A stretch of DNA of 64,000 nucleotides from Kitagawia praeruptora (GCA_037693485.1 CM075350.1:66010001-66074000); one strand, 5' to 3'. Counted from the stretch's first letter, positions 31,999-42,751 are shown. Program-made: numbers and translations. The notes: generated by a model from the letters alone, not told the origin.

Positions 31999-32012
31999 AA
32001 TTGGGGGGTAGT
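31999..32012 (+). other. Polypurine tract of element B
   Basis: AATTGGGGGGTAGT directly precedes the 3' LTR start at 32,013. The purine run is GGGGGG. Confidence 0.7.
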
Positions 32013-33022
32013 TGTTATAGCCAAAATTCGGTTCGGGTATTTTTAAAATGGATTCGGGTCAAATATGGATTCAATTTGTGGAATTCTAGAATAAATTAGG
32101 GTTTTGACTCAAGTTGGAGGAATTAGGACGCGCCCTGCCTTTCCTTATAGCTAGGGCGCGCCCTACATGTGAAATATGGTGACAAATTTGTTCAAGTTGG
32201 TTTTTTGAGAAGACATTGAAGAAATCTCTCTTAGGATACTATTCAAGTTAGGATTCTACTCAAGTGGGATTCCACCCAAGCTGGAATTCTAGAAGTTGAA
32301 GAATTCCCTCCTGTCGTATCTCAGGAGGGGGATGTCCGTCGCAGAAGGCCTCCAGGGGTTTGCCTGGATATAAGGACCCTTCTTAGACGCTAAGGGAGGC
32401 ATCCGTGCGCCCTAAGGTGGAAAGATGGGGACTTTCTGGTGTGTGCTTTGGGAGCTCTGTTCCTGTAGCCAATGGGGGCGCCCTCATTGGGGAACTTTGG
32501 AGTAATCCTGCACTTTGCACCCAAAAGCTCTGGATCACCTGTCCTGTTATCTGGTGGGTGCTTCTCATTCGGGGGACAGGGATGCGTTCTGCACTTGGGG
32601 TAAACCACGGCTATACCTGCATCCTTGAAATCAAGAAATAGCTGGTAGCGGATAGGACTAGTCCTCGACGGGGGAAGTTTCCTTATCCGTGAAGTCTTGA
32701 GATCCTGGATGAGCCTTGGGGCTTTGTGGTTAGGCCTCATAGTAGAACATTCCGGAAGCTGGTCCGTTATCCAAGCCCATTTGGGTTTCTTGCTCTCCAA
32801 GAACTACGTCTGGCTTGATCCTCTATAAATATAGAGGTACGTAGGCAAATTGAGGGGTTGGAAGTCGAGGGCTCTGAATAGCCGCCACTAACCCTATCAA
32901 TCTCAGCCACCAATTACACAGCCACCACACGCCACCACTCTTTTTGACAAAGAACCACCGCTGTAGATCTTGTTTCCGGGAAGTACCTCGAATTTTGTTG
33001 TTACCAAATTCCTCCGTCAACA
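32013..33022 (+). repeat. 3' LTR of gypsy element B
   Basis: 1,010 bp, same ends as the 5' LTR, nine substitutions by eye (for example 32,049, 32,079 and the loss of the palindrome at 32,477, GGGGGCGCCC for GGGCGCGCCC). The TSD GAAAG follows at 33,023-33,027. Confidence 0.95.
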
Positions 33023-33027
33023 GAAAG

Positions 33028-34570
33028 AATTACAACTCAAAATATGAACTCTCTAATATCTCGATATAGTATGTAATACTAGAGCTCATTTGTAGATGAA
33101 TATGTAGAGTTGTTTCTTGTGTATTCTGAATATAGCTTTTAGGCTCTTAATCTCTGCAAGAGAAGAACAACCACACAAGTAATATATAGTGAAGCAAAGA
33201 AGAGCTTAAATTAAAGAGCAAAAATAACAACGGTCTTGAAAGAGATTCTCACGCTCCATTTTGCAGAATTAACAACTTCTTCTAACGTTCACATGGTAGG
33301 TTTTTCATTGAATAATGATTCTCATGTAAAGAAATAAAACCAGTGGAGAGAGAGATGAGAATACATTTTAGCTTTGAAGAAAAAACCGTTAGAGACATAT
33401 GAAGAAAACATGAACTTGATGATAAATGAATATGTTTTCTTTGTAAGCCTTTTTCTGTAGGACAACAGATGGTGGAGAGTATGGGTGTGTGGAATATTTG
33501 ATTATTAGTAAGAGCATACTCAAAAAGAAAGCACATGGGTTGTCTTTTAGAAAAGTATTAAACAACTAAATGTTTCCTTTAGTGAGTGGAATTTGTTTAT
33601 CAAGATTCCTGATACATGGCAGTGATCTAATATATAAAAGTATGCTTTAAAACATATTAGACTTGATTCTACAAATTACCACAAGTACGAACTTCCCTTT
33701 TATAAACTGGACAGTCCAGTCTGCCAGCTAGCTGTGTTGAGTAGTCAGCTAGCTGAGTTACCCTGTTTTGTTTAGAAATCATATAGAAGGTAAACCTGCA
33801 AAACAATATTGCTCCAATACAAACATCCAGCTTGCTCACCAAGTATGATCATCAAAATCGTAGGGAATGAAAAACCGTTAGAAAGGATGAAGAAAATAAT
33901 GACTTTGATAATTAGAAAGTATTTTCTTTGTAAGCTTTACTCTAGACAACAGATGGTGGAGTTTGAGGGAATGGAATATTTGTTTATAAATACAAGCATG
34001 ATTGAAAAGAAGCACATGTGTTGTTTTGGTGGAACATTAAACAATTTAAAGATTCCTTTAATGAGTGGAAGTAGTCTAGCATGATACTTCTACTTAAGTA
34101 GTGTTCTTATATATATAATATCATGTTTAAATATATATTAGACCAATCTTACAACTGATTTCCACAATGTTTTCTATAAAAAACGTACTCCCTTTTATAT
34201 TCTGGACAGACTGCCAGCTTGCTGTGTTGAACTGCCAGCTAGCTGAGTTGCCCTGCCAGCTAGCTGAGATGCCCTGTGTTTTGCTATGAATTGATATGAA
34301 TAATGAACCTGCAAAACAATATTAGTCCAGAACAAATACCCAGCTTGCTTACTATGTATGATCATCAAAATTATAGAGTTTCAATCTCCCCCTTAATCAA
34401 AGCATCCTACAAAATAAAATTTGATAGCAGGCTAATATATATTTAGTAACAAGCAATCAGCTTGTTGCATTGTGTCATCTTCAGAACCAAGCAGTCAGCT
34501 TCCTATGAATTGTAACATCATCAAAACCAAGCTTGCTGCATTGTGTCATCATCAAAACCAATAGGGTTTA
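33028..34570 (-). repeat. 5' LTR of element A, second part
   Basis: Continues the LTR interrupted at 5,910. On the minus strand a TATAAAAG box (plus 33,697-33,704) and a second copy (plus 34,192-34,198, TATAAAAG) lie in tandem repeats. CAGCTAGCTG occurs at about 33,725, 33,749, 34,233 and 34,258, with variants at 33,829, 34,213 and 34,341. Its right edge is set by homology to 1-227; the terminal base pair differs (TTTA for TTTCA), so it may be mutated. Confidence 0.75.
33345..34380 (-). repeat. Tandem duplication of about 0.49 kb inside the LTR of element A
   Basis: Landmarks recur 485-495 bp apart with about 75-80% identity: AAAAACCGTTAGA (33,382 and 33,869), TTTTCTTTGTAAGC (33,434 and 33,922), ACAACAGATGGTGGAG (33,462 and 33,947), CCCTTTTATA followed by CTGGACAG (33,695 and 34,190), TATGATCATCAAAAT (33,843 and 34,356). 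The repeat includes the putative promoter, so the LTR carries two. Confidence 0.8.
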
Positions 34571-36548
34571 AGATAAACAGTATAGAAAATTAATATTCAA
34601 ACCTGATGGAATGCTTTGCTGATCTATGATTAGGATAAGGATGAGAGTGGGAGGAAGATCAACGTTTGTGCATGTGACTGGAGAGAGAGAGAGAGAGAGA
34701 GAGGGAGACCTTCAATTGCAAAACCCAATCGAAGAAAACCTGAAATCAACAATAGTGGTCGATTAGATGAAATTCAAGTGAAAAAATTTAATTATTAAAC
34801 TCAAAGTGAAGAACTTGAGCCCTAATTTGAAGAGCCGAAGCGTGGACTGAAAACCAAAGTCTCGATCAATTGAGGTGAGTGAGTGAGGTGAGAGAGAGAG
34901 GTGAGTGAGGTTTGAGAGAGTGTGAGTGACCTAACTGTGTTTTCCCCAATTTTGTTTTGCCCCGCTTTCTCCGCCTTAAGCAATTTTGACCAATTTTGAT
35001 TTGCCCGCTTTGATTTTCTTTTGCCGCCCCAGCCCATTCCGATTTTCTTTTCAATTTTTCATTCTTTGCTTCTTTTTTTTTTTCATTTTTTAATATTACA
35101 ACATTTATTAATTTTCTTATAAAAAATGTATGACAATAAATTTTATCATTTTAATTATTGAATAATAATTTAAATTTATTATACCATGTTATTTTCTCCA
35201 ATAATTTTATTGATGAATTTAATCAAATTTTAAATTTTTTTGAATATTACTTTATTTTAAGATGTTTTAAATAAAATTATTAATAAATATATTGGTATTG
35301 TAAAATATAAATAATTCAAGTATTTGATAGAATATTATTTTTATAATAATAAACTCAATGACTTGATTAAAATTATTTAATTTTAAAATTTAATAATTAT
35401 TAAATTGTTAATTATAAATAAAATTCAAAAATATGTTAAGTATACTCTAAGGTAACACAGCCCTTGGTGTTACTAAGTTTAACACCTTCCAAGGCTATGG
35501 TAACATACCTTTAAAGATATGGTAACACCAAAACTAAAGCGTTGTGGTAGGTCCAAAATTTCATAGTTATGGTAACACTCGAGAAGGTAACACCCCCCCT
35601 TAAGTGTTGTATAAAGCCATCTATGGCGTAGTGTTAATAAAAATTCGGATAATAATTCGAAACCTAATTCTAAATTGGGAAATTCAAACTAATTCAACCT
35701 AATTGAAGATGAGAAACCCTATTTTCAACTCAAATGAGGGTAAAAACCCTAATTTCAAACTAATTCAAACCAAAAATGGGTAAAATTCGAACTATAAACC
35801 CTAATAATTTGATTTAATTCATGATTTTAACTAAAATAAAGTAAATAAACACCACCCACAGTTAGAGACGAATCAAACCATGTACATATAATCGTGAGTA
35901 GCACTGTATATAGTAGTGTGTGTGTGTGTGTGTATGTATAACTATGTGCTTGTGTATGTAAGTATAAATTAGAAGATACCTAGAGGAGGAAGATCGCCTG
36001 AGATAGTTGCCTCTGTGTGTTAATCGCCCGAAATTAGCTGGAAATCTCCTGAGAGTCGCCTGGAAATCGATCTGTGTGTTTAATTAGGGTTTAGTTCGGG
36101 TCGCGGAAACCACAATGGGAGATTGCAATTGTATACTTCTGACATCCGCATTGTATCATTGCGGCAGATGAATTAAGGGTAAAAAAGTAATTGCATATTT
36201 TTAGACATCCGCAATGTTTCATTGCGGTAGAGATAAGGGTAATAAAGTAATTTCAAATTTTCGTTCCTCCGCTACGTATCATTGTTGCAGCAATTTGGAG
36301 GGTGAAAACGTAATTTCATATTTTTACTTGTTTCTATATTTCAAATTAACAGCTTTTATTAATTTATTATTTTTTATTACTTTTATTAAATATAAAACTA
36401 TAATAATTTATTTTAAATCTAATGTAATAATTCAAATTTTATAAACATTTTTATATTTCATAATGTATTAATTTACCATTTTTTATTAATTTTAATAAAT
36501 AATAAAAATAAAAGTATAATAACGTAAAATCATATGTAATAGTTTTTT
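34571..36548. other. AT-rich intergenic stretch right of the nest
   Basis: No gene seen. It contains a (GA)n run (34,680-34,703), a (TG)n run (35,916-35,931), very AT-rich stretches (35,060-35,440, 36,330-36,545), and, at 36,110-36,300, three inverted pairs of the type CCGCAATG...CATTGCGG. Those pairs and the related ones at 36,664-36,730 recall subterminal repeats of a DNA transposon that I cannot delimit. Confidence 0.5.
35447..35634. repeat. Candidate CACTA-derived short repeat
   Basis: About 190 bp with six copies of GGTAACAC/GTGTTACC in both orientations and a right end reading GGCGTAGTG (CACTACGCC on the minus strand), as in CACTA-type termini. The left end is degenerate and the 3-bp duplication is not clear. 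Confidence 0.35.
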
Positions 36549-36559
36549 GTTTTGAGGAA

Positions 36560-36655
36560 AATTACCAATATGTTTATTTGGTGCAGTGGTTAAGTTGTCC
36601 TTACCTTTAGTGAAGGACCTGAGATCGACTCCACATAAAATAAAGTTTTTTTTAA
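36560..36655 (+). repeat. Candidate SINE head (tRNA-like)
   Basis: TTGGTGCAGTGGTTAAG resembles the start of the SINE at 55,209, and GAGATCGACTCC about 40 bp later fits a Pol III B box. It ends in a T-rich tail. No second half or duplication was found. Confidence 0.4.
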
Positions 36656-36810
36656 GTTAAAAACACTGCCGCTAGCCTTCATTGCGGCATGTGACTTTTT
36701 TCCTACCACAATGAACACTTGCGGTAGTGTACGAGTTGGTGGTTGTGCGCCATTTTTCAACCAACGGTGGCTATGGAAGGGCATCCAAATATAGTATATA
36801 ATATATATAT

Positions 36811-36992
36811 GAGACAAAGGAACCTGAGATGTATCACAGGTAACTTTTCGTGAGATACTTGCAAAATAGTTTTAGATTTTACTGGGCCCGCAGGGCCAAT
36901 TAAAAAATCCTGAATTTACTAAAATACCCACCATATTTTTACAAATATGGGTATCTCATGGAAGTTACCTGAGATATATCTCAGGTTCCCTA

Positions 36993-36995
<3 letters not shown>
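36811..36995. mobile_element. MITE 1, about 185 bp, in a TA-rich site
   Basis: Imperfect terminal inverted repeats of about 45 bp: GGAACCTGAGATGTATC at the left and the complement of GATATATCTCAGGTTCC at the right. It is flanked by TA dinucleotide runs, so the target duplication cannot be read. No coding capacity. Confidence 0.6.

Positions 36996-37055
<60 letters not shown>
36996..37055. repeat. (TA)n microsatellite
   Basis: About 58 bp of alternating TA between MITE 1 and MITE 2. Confidence 0.95.
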
Positions 37056-37057
<2 letters not shown>

Positions 37058-37369
37058 CAAATGATCAAAAGAGAACTCTTTTTTTAAAGAAAACTAAGGT
37101 ACTAATCCTAACCATTGGATGTATTATAATCAATGGCCCCGCCAGGGGCACCCACACACTAATCAAATACACCCTCACACACACAATCCCACCTAATCCC
37201 CTCCGTTTTTAATTTGATTTTTCCCGTCAATCGGTGATATTTTTTTAAAATCTAATTTCACCACATTTTTCTCCATCTCCCAACGATCAGTTTGAATACC
37301 ATATGTGCTATATTTTAATTTAGTTTTCTAAGTTCTCCTTTTAAAGGGGTTTTCTCTAGATCCCTACTC
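37056..37369. mobile_element. MITE 2, about 314 bp, sharing its core with MITE 3
   Basis: Bounded by TA runs. Weak terminal inverted repeats: AGAGAACT...AAGAAAACTAA at the left and the complement of TTAGTTTTCTAAGTTCTCC at the right. The core at about 37,198-37,315 (CCTCCGTTTTTAATTTGATT, ending CATACCATATGTGC-like) is about 80% identical to the core of MITE 3. Confidence 0.5.
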
Positions 37370-37400
37370 TATATATATATATATATATAATATATATATA

Positions 37401-37864
37401 TAGGACGCCTTCTACAGCCACAGTTGGATATAATCTAATATCCAACCAACCCATCTGTGACCTTCCAGTAAACTAATGCACGGCTAGGATTAGAAAAGCT
37501 TACGCTACATTATATAGCGTATTACGCTATATAATATAGCGTAAGTTTATACCCAAATCCCTCCGTTTCTAATTTGATTTTTTCCGTCAATTGGTGAGAT
37601 ATTTTTGAAATCCGACTTCAATGTATTTTTCTTCATCTCACAACGATCATTTTGCATACCATATTTTATATATTTCGACACAATTGAAATGGGAGTTTTG
37701 AAAACTTTAACTTACGCTATATTATATAGCGTAATACGCTATATAATATAACGTATTACGCTATATTATATAACGTAAGTTAACCTAATCCTGATACATT
37801 TTAATGGTATAAGATGAGTTGGTTAGATATTAAAAAATATCCAATTGTGGCTGGTGACCAGTTT

Positions 37865-37869
<5 letters not shown>
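37401..37869. mobile_element. MITE 3, about 469 bp, with long terminal inverted repeats
   Basis: Terminal inverted repeats of about 60 bp: CAGCCACAGTTGGATAT at the left matches the complement of ATATCCAATTGTGGCTG at the right, and AATATCCAACCAACCCATC matches GATGAGTTGGTTAGATATT. Two palindrome clusters of TTACGCTATATAATATAGCG type (37,500-37,545 and 37,711-37,790) face each other. It is flanked by TA runs. Confidence 0.7.

Positions 37870-37938
<69 letters not shown>
37870..37938. repeat. (TA)n microsatellite
   Basis: About 68 bp of TA repeat directly after MITE 3. Confidence 0.95.
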
Positions 37939-37941
<3 letters not shown>

Positions 37942-38268
37942 GACTTAGGCAACTATTTAGTTAAATTTATAAAGAATTTAAAGGGAGAGAAAAAGAGTGA
38001 TTTTTTACATTATAATTTGCAATTTTTTCAGCCAACTTTAGCTTACTATTAATTGGCTGCCTGATTGTAAAGTACAATAGGGATGCACATATGAAAAAAT
38101 GTGTTTGTTGGTTATATTATATCTTTTCCTGTGCTTACTGATTTGGTTTCTTAATTTTGGATTATGATGATATGAAAATGTATCTACGTTTTACTTGTTC
38201 AACTTAGCGATGGACCTCAATCACAAATGCTCAATTGACCCCCTACCTGATGTTTTAAACATCGTTTG

Positions 38269-41200
38269 TTAAATCTTATCTTGCCTTGCAGTTAAGACTC
38301 TGTTGCAATATAGATGTGTATTTAAATAGCCGTATTCTCTTATTGATAGTCCACTTTTGTCAAAACACATCTTAAGAGATCCATTGAATGCAACACTAAT
38401 ACTGGTCTTATTATTAGAGGCGACAATTTTCACTTGGTTGATTTTGATTAACTCTAATTTTGTGGAGTAAACTTTGATTAATAATGACTGGCTGAAGCTT
38501 TCCCCCTAGCGAGAGTTCATAATTTGGAAGGAACGCCCTCTGATCACAGCCCAATATTTCTAGATCCCAGGAAAGTAACGAGACAAGATGGCAGAAATAA
38601 GAGATTTTGATTTGAAAATGCTTGGCTACTAGAATCTATGTGATTCCAGTTGGTAAAAGACAATTGGGAGGATAGTAGTTTAGTGAATATTCAACAGAAA
38701 GTTCAACAGTGTGGGGAAAGAATTGGGGCCTGGGGAAGATAATTAACGGAGAACTTCAGTGGTAGAATCAAAGGGTGCAAAAGGGAGTTAAAACTGCTGA
38801 GAAATAAAAATGATGTTGAATCGACGGAGAAGTTTAAGGATGCCAAAAAATATTTGTTCTTAATTCTAGACCAAAGGGAGGTTTTCTGGCATCAAAGATC
38901 GAAGCAATTATGGCTACAAATAGGAGACAAAAATATTCGCTATTTTCACAACTCGGCAAGTGCAAGAAGAAGAGATAATTACATTCATAAATTACATAAT
39001 TCTGATGGTGAATGGGTGGAATGGAATGAGGGGCTTGCAGAGTTGATATCGAACTACTTTGATGGGCTATTCACAGCAAGCAACTCATTATGGGAGGAAG
39101 TGATTGAAAAAGTGCCCACAACAATTACAGACGAACAGAATGCGAAGCTGTTAAGTGAAGTAACGGAAGAGGAAGTAAAACATGCTCTATTTCAAATGCA
39201 CCGGAACAAGTCCCCTAGTCCGGACGGCATGACACCAGCTTTCTTCCAAAGACTTTGGCCTATTGTTGGGAGTGATATTGTAGAACTGACAAGGAGATTC
39301 TTTCGTGATGGGAAACTATTGAACGTGCTTAACGAAACAAATTTGGTTCTTATCCCAAAAAAGAAAAATCCGTCTCAAGTGATTGACCTTAGACCGATCT
39401 CGATCATTATGCAACGTTCTTATCAAAATTATCACAAAAGTCGTGGCTAATAGGTTGAAGGATTTGTTGGAGTTGGTAGTGTCGGATACCCAAAGTGCGT
39501 TTATCCCCGGGAGACTTATATCGGACAATATTATGGTGTCGTACGAGGTCATGCACTATTTGAAAAAGAAGGATACATGGCCGTCAAACTTGACATGAGT
39601 AAGGCATATGACAGAATCGAATGGAATTTCTGGAGAGCAATCTTGACTAAAATGGGTTTCAGTGAATGGTGAATTCATTTGATTCTAAAGTGTGTCACTA
39701 CTGTCTCGTATAATATTGTGCATGTCACAAATATTATGGGACCTATTCTTCCTAGTCGAGGAATCCGACAAGGTGACCCTTTATCACCTTATTTATTCAT
39801 TTTCTGCGCGGAAGGATTGTCTGCTTTGATGAGTCACTATGAAAATAAGAATTGGATCCATGGTGTGAAGGTATGCTGTCAAGCCCCGATTATATCACAT
39901 ATGTTATTTGTAGACGATATCTATCTATTTTGTAAAGCAAATGTGGAGGAAGCTATGAAAGTTATGGAAATGCTGGGAGTCTTTGAAAAATCCTCATGAC
40001 AGAAAGTGAATAAAGAAAAATCCTCTGTATTCTTCAGCTCAAATATGATTTCGTATAACCGAACAAGGGTATGTCATGCATTGTTAATAAAGGAAGCTGA
40101 TAATCAAAGCAAATATCTCAGGTTGCCAAACATTTTGGGCCGAAATAAGTCAGCAATCCTGGGTTATTTGAAGGAGAAGGTGAGTAACAAGGTTAGAAGT
40201 TGGGCGAACAAAACTGTTTCGAAGTCGGGCCAGGAAATCTTGATCAAGTCTGTAGCTCAAGCTCTTCAATCCTATGCTATATATGAGTGTTTTCTTACTC
40301 CCACTCGAATTAACTAGATATATTGAAAAAGCTCTGACGAGATATTGGTGGAACTCTCCTCAAGATGGTAAGAACAAAATCCATTGGCAAAGTTGGGATA
40401 GGTTAAGTCAACATAAATCAACTTGTGGCATGGATTTCAGAAAATTTTCGAATGTTAACCTTACAATGTTAGGAAAACAGGGCTAGCTGGAGATTCCTAA
40501 CAAAACATGACAGTCTGGTTTCTAAAGTGTACAAGGCTCGATATTTCAATGGGGGAGACTTTTTGGAGTCGAAACTAGGTAACAATCCAAGCTTTATTTG
40601 GCGTAGTATCTAGGAAGCTAAAAAGGTGGTGCAGTCAGGTGTTAGATGGAGAATTGGGACGGGTACAAACATCAACATCACAGGACAGCCATGGTTAGTT
40701 GACGAGTCTAACCCCTATATTATGTTCGAGTCCGAGGTTCTTATGACGAACAAAGTAATGGCACTCTTGAAAAATGATACAAAGGAGTGGGATATTGATT
40801 TAATTCGAGATATGTTCAACGAGAGGGAATTGTATCAAAAAAGTACCTCTGGATGAGCAGACTGAGGAGGATACTATTTATTGGATTCATGGAAACACAG
40901 GGGTCTATTCGATGAATAATGCCTACAACATTATTCAAAGATAGAAGGGACTCTACAGCAGGGTGGATAGTTCAAGTATATGGAGTCAATTATGGAAGGT
41001 GAAAGCACCTCCAAAAACTCTCAATCTGCTCTGGCGGGCCCTATCTGAATGTCTACCAACGAAGGTTCAATTACCTCGTAAACATGTTCAGGTGGATACA
41101 AGGTGCCCAGTTTGCTTGGATGGAGATGAGTCGATATTACATAGTTTAGTATCTTGTTCTAGCAGCTCAATTTTGGAGATTGGCTATGCTATTATCGTGA

Positions 41201-41971
41201 GGCACATGATCGAGACTTCTACAGCTGGTTAGATCGTATGTTCAGTAGTTGTAGATATAATTAACATGCAGAGATAGCCATAGTCAGTTGGGCAATCTTG
41301 CAAGCAAGGAATAACCTAGTTTGGAATCGAAAACGTTCACATGCACATATTATTGTTGCTTCTGAAAGTAGTACCTTTTACAATGGAGACAAGCCCAAAA
41401 TCTCTCTACAAATGCTCTGTCCCAAGCACTTAGGGAAGGGGATGGAGCTTTAAATTGGGTTAGACCACAAGAGAATACAATAAAGGTAACAGTAGACACA
41501 TCGTTATTGGTAGATCGAGTGGAGTATGGTTTTGGATTGATTGCTAGAGATTCGACAGGTCAGTTGGTCGAAGCCTTAACAAAATGCTATTCTGGGATAA
41601 ACACAGCAGAAGCTGTAGAGGCGATAGCTGTAAAGGAAGCACTATCATGGATTAAACAGAAAAATTGACCAAGGGTAAAGTTGGAATCGGATTGTTTAGC
41701 TGTTATGCAGGCGATTCGGAGTAAGATTACTATGCGGTCGAGATTTGGTCAGATTTTCGAGACTTGCCGTAGAGAGATTGGCGATTTAAACAAAGTTTCT
41801 TTGTATTTTATCAAACGGTCTATGGTAGCCCATCAATTCGCAAGGGCTTCATATAAATTCCCTGATCGTATTTTCAATAGGAGTAATGTTTCTGTTGAGT
41901 TAATAGATTGTATTTTGTCGGAGTTAGTTGTTGAATAAAACTTCTCATTTTTCGTCAGAAAAAAAAGAGTT
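38269..41971 (+). pseudogene. L1-type LINE, 5'-truncated and frameshifted
   Basis: Order of remnants: endonuclease C-terminus (EGTPSDHSPIF, about 38,528); RT domain in pieces (38,854-40,317) with GDKNIRYFH, NKSPSPDGM, ETNLVLIPKKKNP, LRPIS, SAFIPGRLISDN, LDMSKAYDRIEW (about 39,590), RQGDPLSPYLFI and FVDDIYLF; the zinc-binding RVT segment (about 40,963-41,170, CLPTKVQL... CPVC); and a C-terminal RNase H (about 41,455-41,938, KVTVDTSLLVDR, ESDCLAVMQAI). Several stops and frame changes. An A-run (41,959-41,966) lies near the end, and AACATCGTTTG occurs at 38,258-38,268 and 41,972-41,982, a candidate 11-bp target duplication. It is dead. Confidence 0.85.
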
Positions 41972-42439
41972 AACATCGTTTGAGGGTAATGGGCAAGAAT
42001 GTCTTTATTTTAATAAATATAAAATCAAGATATCAATATTCGGGAAGTTTCACCCTAAATACCTATGAACTGCGCATGATTGACATGCCTATTGTGAGTG
42101 CGCATTACTATCATAATGCGTATATTTTACTTGACTTTAACATAATTTTTAAATTTATTGTTAATTGACTTGAAATTTTAATGAACTTGTACGAATACTA
42201 TTTTTTTTCAAAATTTTAAAATTACTATTTTAATAGATTATGTGATTTAGTTTTTTGTTTTATCATTAGCTTAAAATATACATAGATTATATATTTAATA
42301 CTATTTTATTCTAAAATTCTAAAATTACTCCTTTTTTTTAAAAGCATTATTTTAGGAATCCTACCGAATCAACCAACAAACCATTTTAAAAGGAAATTAC
42401 TAAAAAAATTAATGGTTAAGGGTATTATCGTAATTACAG

Positions 42440-42514
42440 ACATATTTAAGGGAAGAAGGGATCGGAGACGATACATTGCAACTCGATTCTTCAAGTTTTG
42501 CAGCTAGTCTGTAG
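42440..42514 (+). other. Probable 5' UTR exon of the LETM1-like gene
   Basis: Ends CTGTAG followed by the donor GTAAGA (42,515). The matching acceptor TGTGTAG ends at 42,909, just before the coding exon. The start of this exon is a guess; no clear TATA box was identified. Confidence 0.45.
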
Positions 42515-42751
42515 GTAAGAAAAGGCTATATTTGTACCTCGTTCTTATACAAAACATATGATGATTTTTATGTATTTAGTTTTTAGCTATTATTCCAGCC
42601 TACCAACAACCTAACGGTTTAGGGTTTATCTCACACTTACATTTCTGTTGTTTTTAGGGTTTTGGGGTGTGTTATTGTACCAGTTTGTTTGTTTTTCAAC
42701 TAGTACTAGTTTCTAATTAAGCTTGCTTGATGTGAAACTGTTTACATATAC

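Larger units (their letters stand above)
5916..33022 (+). mobile_element. Gypsy element B (Tat lineage), interrupted by copia element C
   Basis: Two 1,010-bp LTRs (5,916-6,925 and 32,013-33,022), both TG...CA, differ at nine positions by eye (about 0.9%). The element is flanked by the perfect 5-bp duplication GAAAG (5,911-5,915 and 33,023-33,027). Without element C it is about 12.6 kb. Order on the plus strand: 5' LTR, PBS, gag-PR-RT-RNase H-second RNase H-integrase (6,980-13,663), non-coding region, an antisense gene (31,243-28,806), PPT, 3' LTR. The second RNase H domain and the antisense ORF after pol are known marks of the Tat/Retand/Ogre group; the exact clade is inference. One in-frame stop in RT probably makes this copy non-autonomous. 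The sequence is studded with AGGGCGCGCCCT. Confidence 0.95.
1..34570 (-). mobile_element. Copia element A (SIRE-like), outermost of the nest, decayed and left-truncated by the window edge
   Basis: Seen: on the minus strand, an LTR, a tRNA-iMet-type primer-binding site (5,162-5,172), gag remnants, pol remnants in the order protease, integrase, RT, RNase H (the copia order), and several polypyrimidine tracts. The right-hand (5') LTR runs 5,175-5,910 and resumes at 33,028-34,570 after gypsy element B. Only the last 227 bp of the left-hand (3') LTR is in the window. Those 225 bp match 34,345-34,569 with one difference, and the match stops exactly at the polypurine tract, which fixes the LTR edge. 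The long LTR (about 2.28 kb) and repeated polypurine tracts suggest the SIRE/Maximus group (inference). No envelope-like ORF is seen. Stops and frameshifts make it non-autonomous. Confidence 0.85.

Noticed and set aside
31641..32024. 127-codon minus-strand ORF near the 3' LTR of element B as the first exon of the antisense gene
   Set aside because: It overlaps the TATA box and runs through a likely donor site; it does not join the downstream frame convincingly.
34345..34569. Second copy of the window start interpreted as a second tandem element A
   Set aside because: The homology stops exactly at the polypurine tract, so it is more simply the end of the right LTR. The internal purine tract at 40-49 made the alternative tempting.
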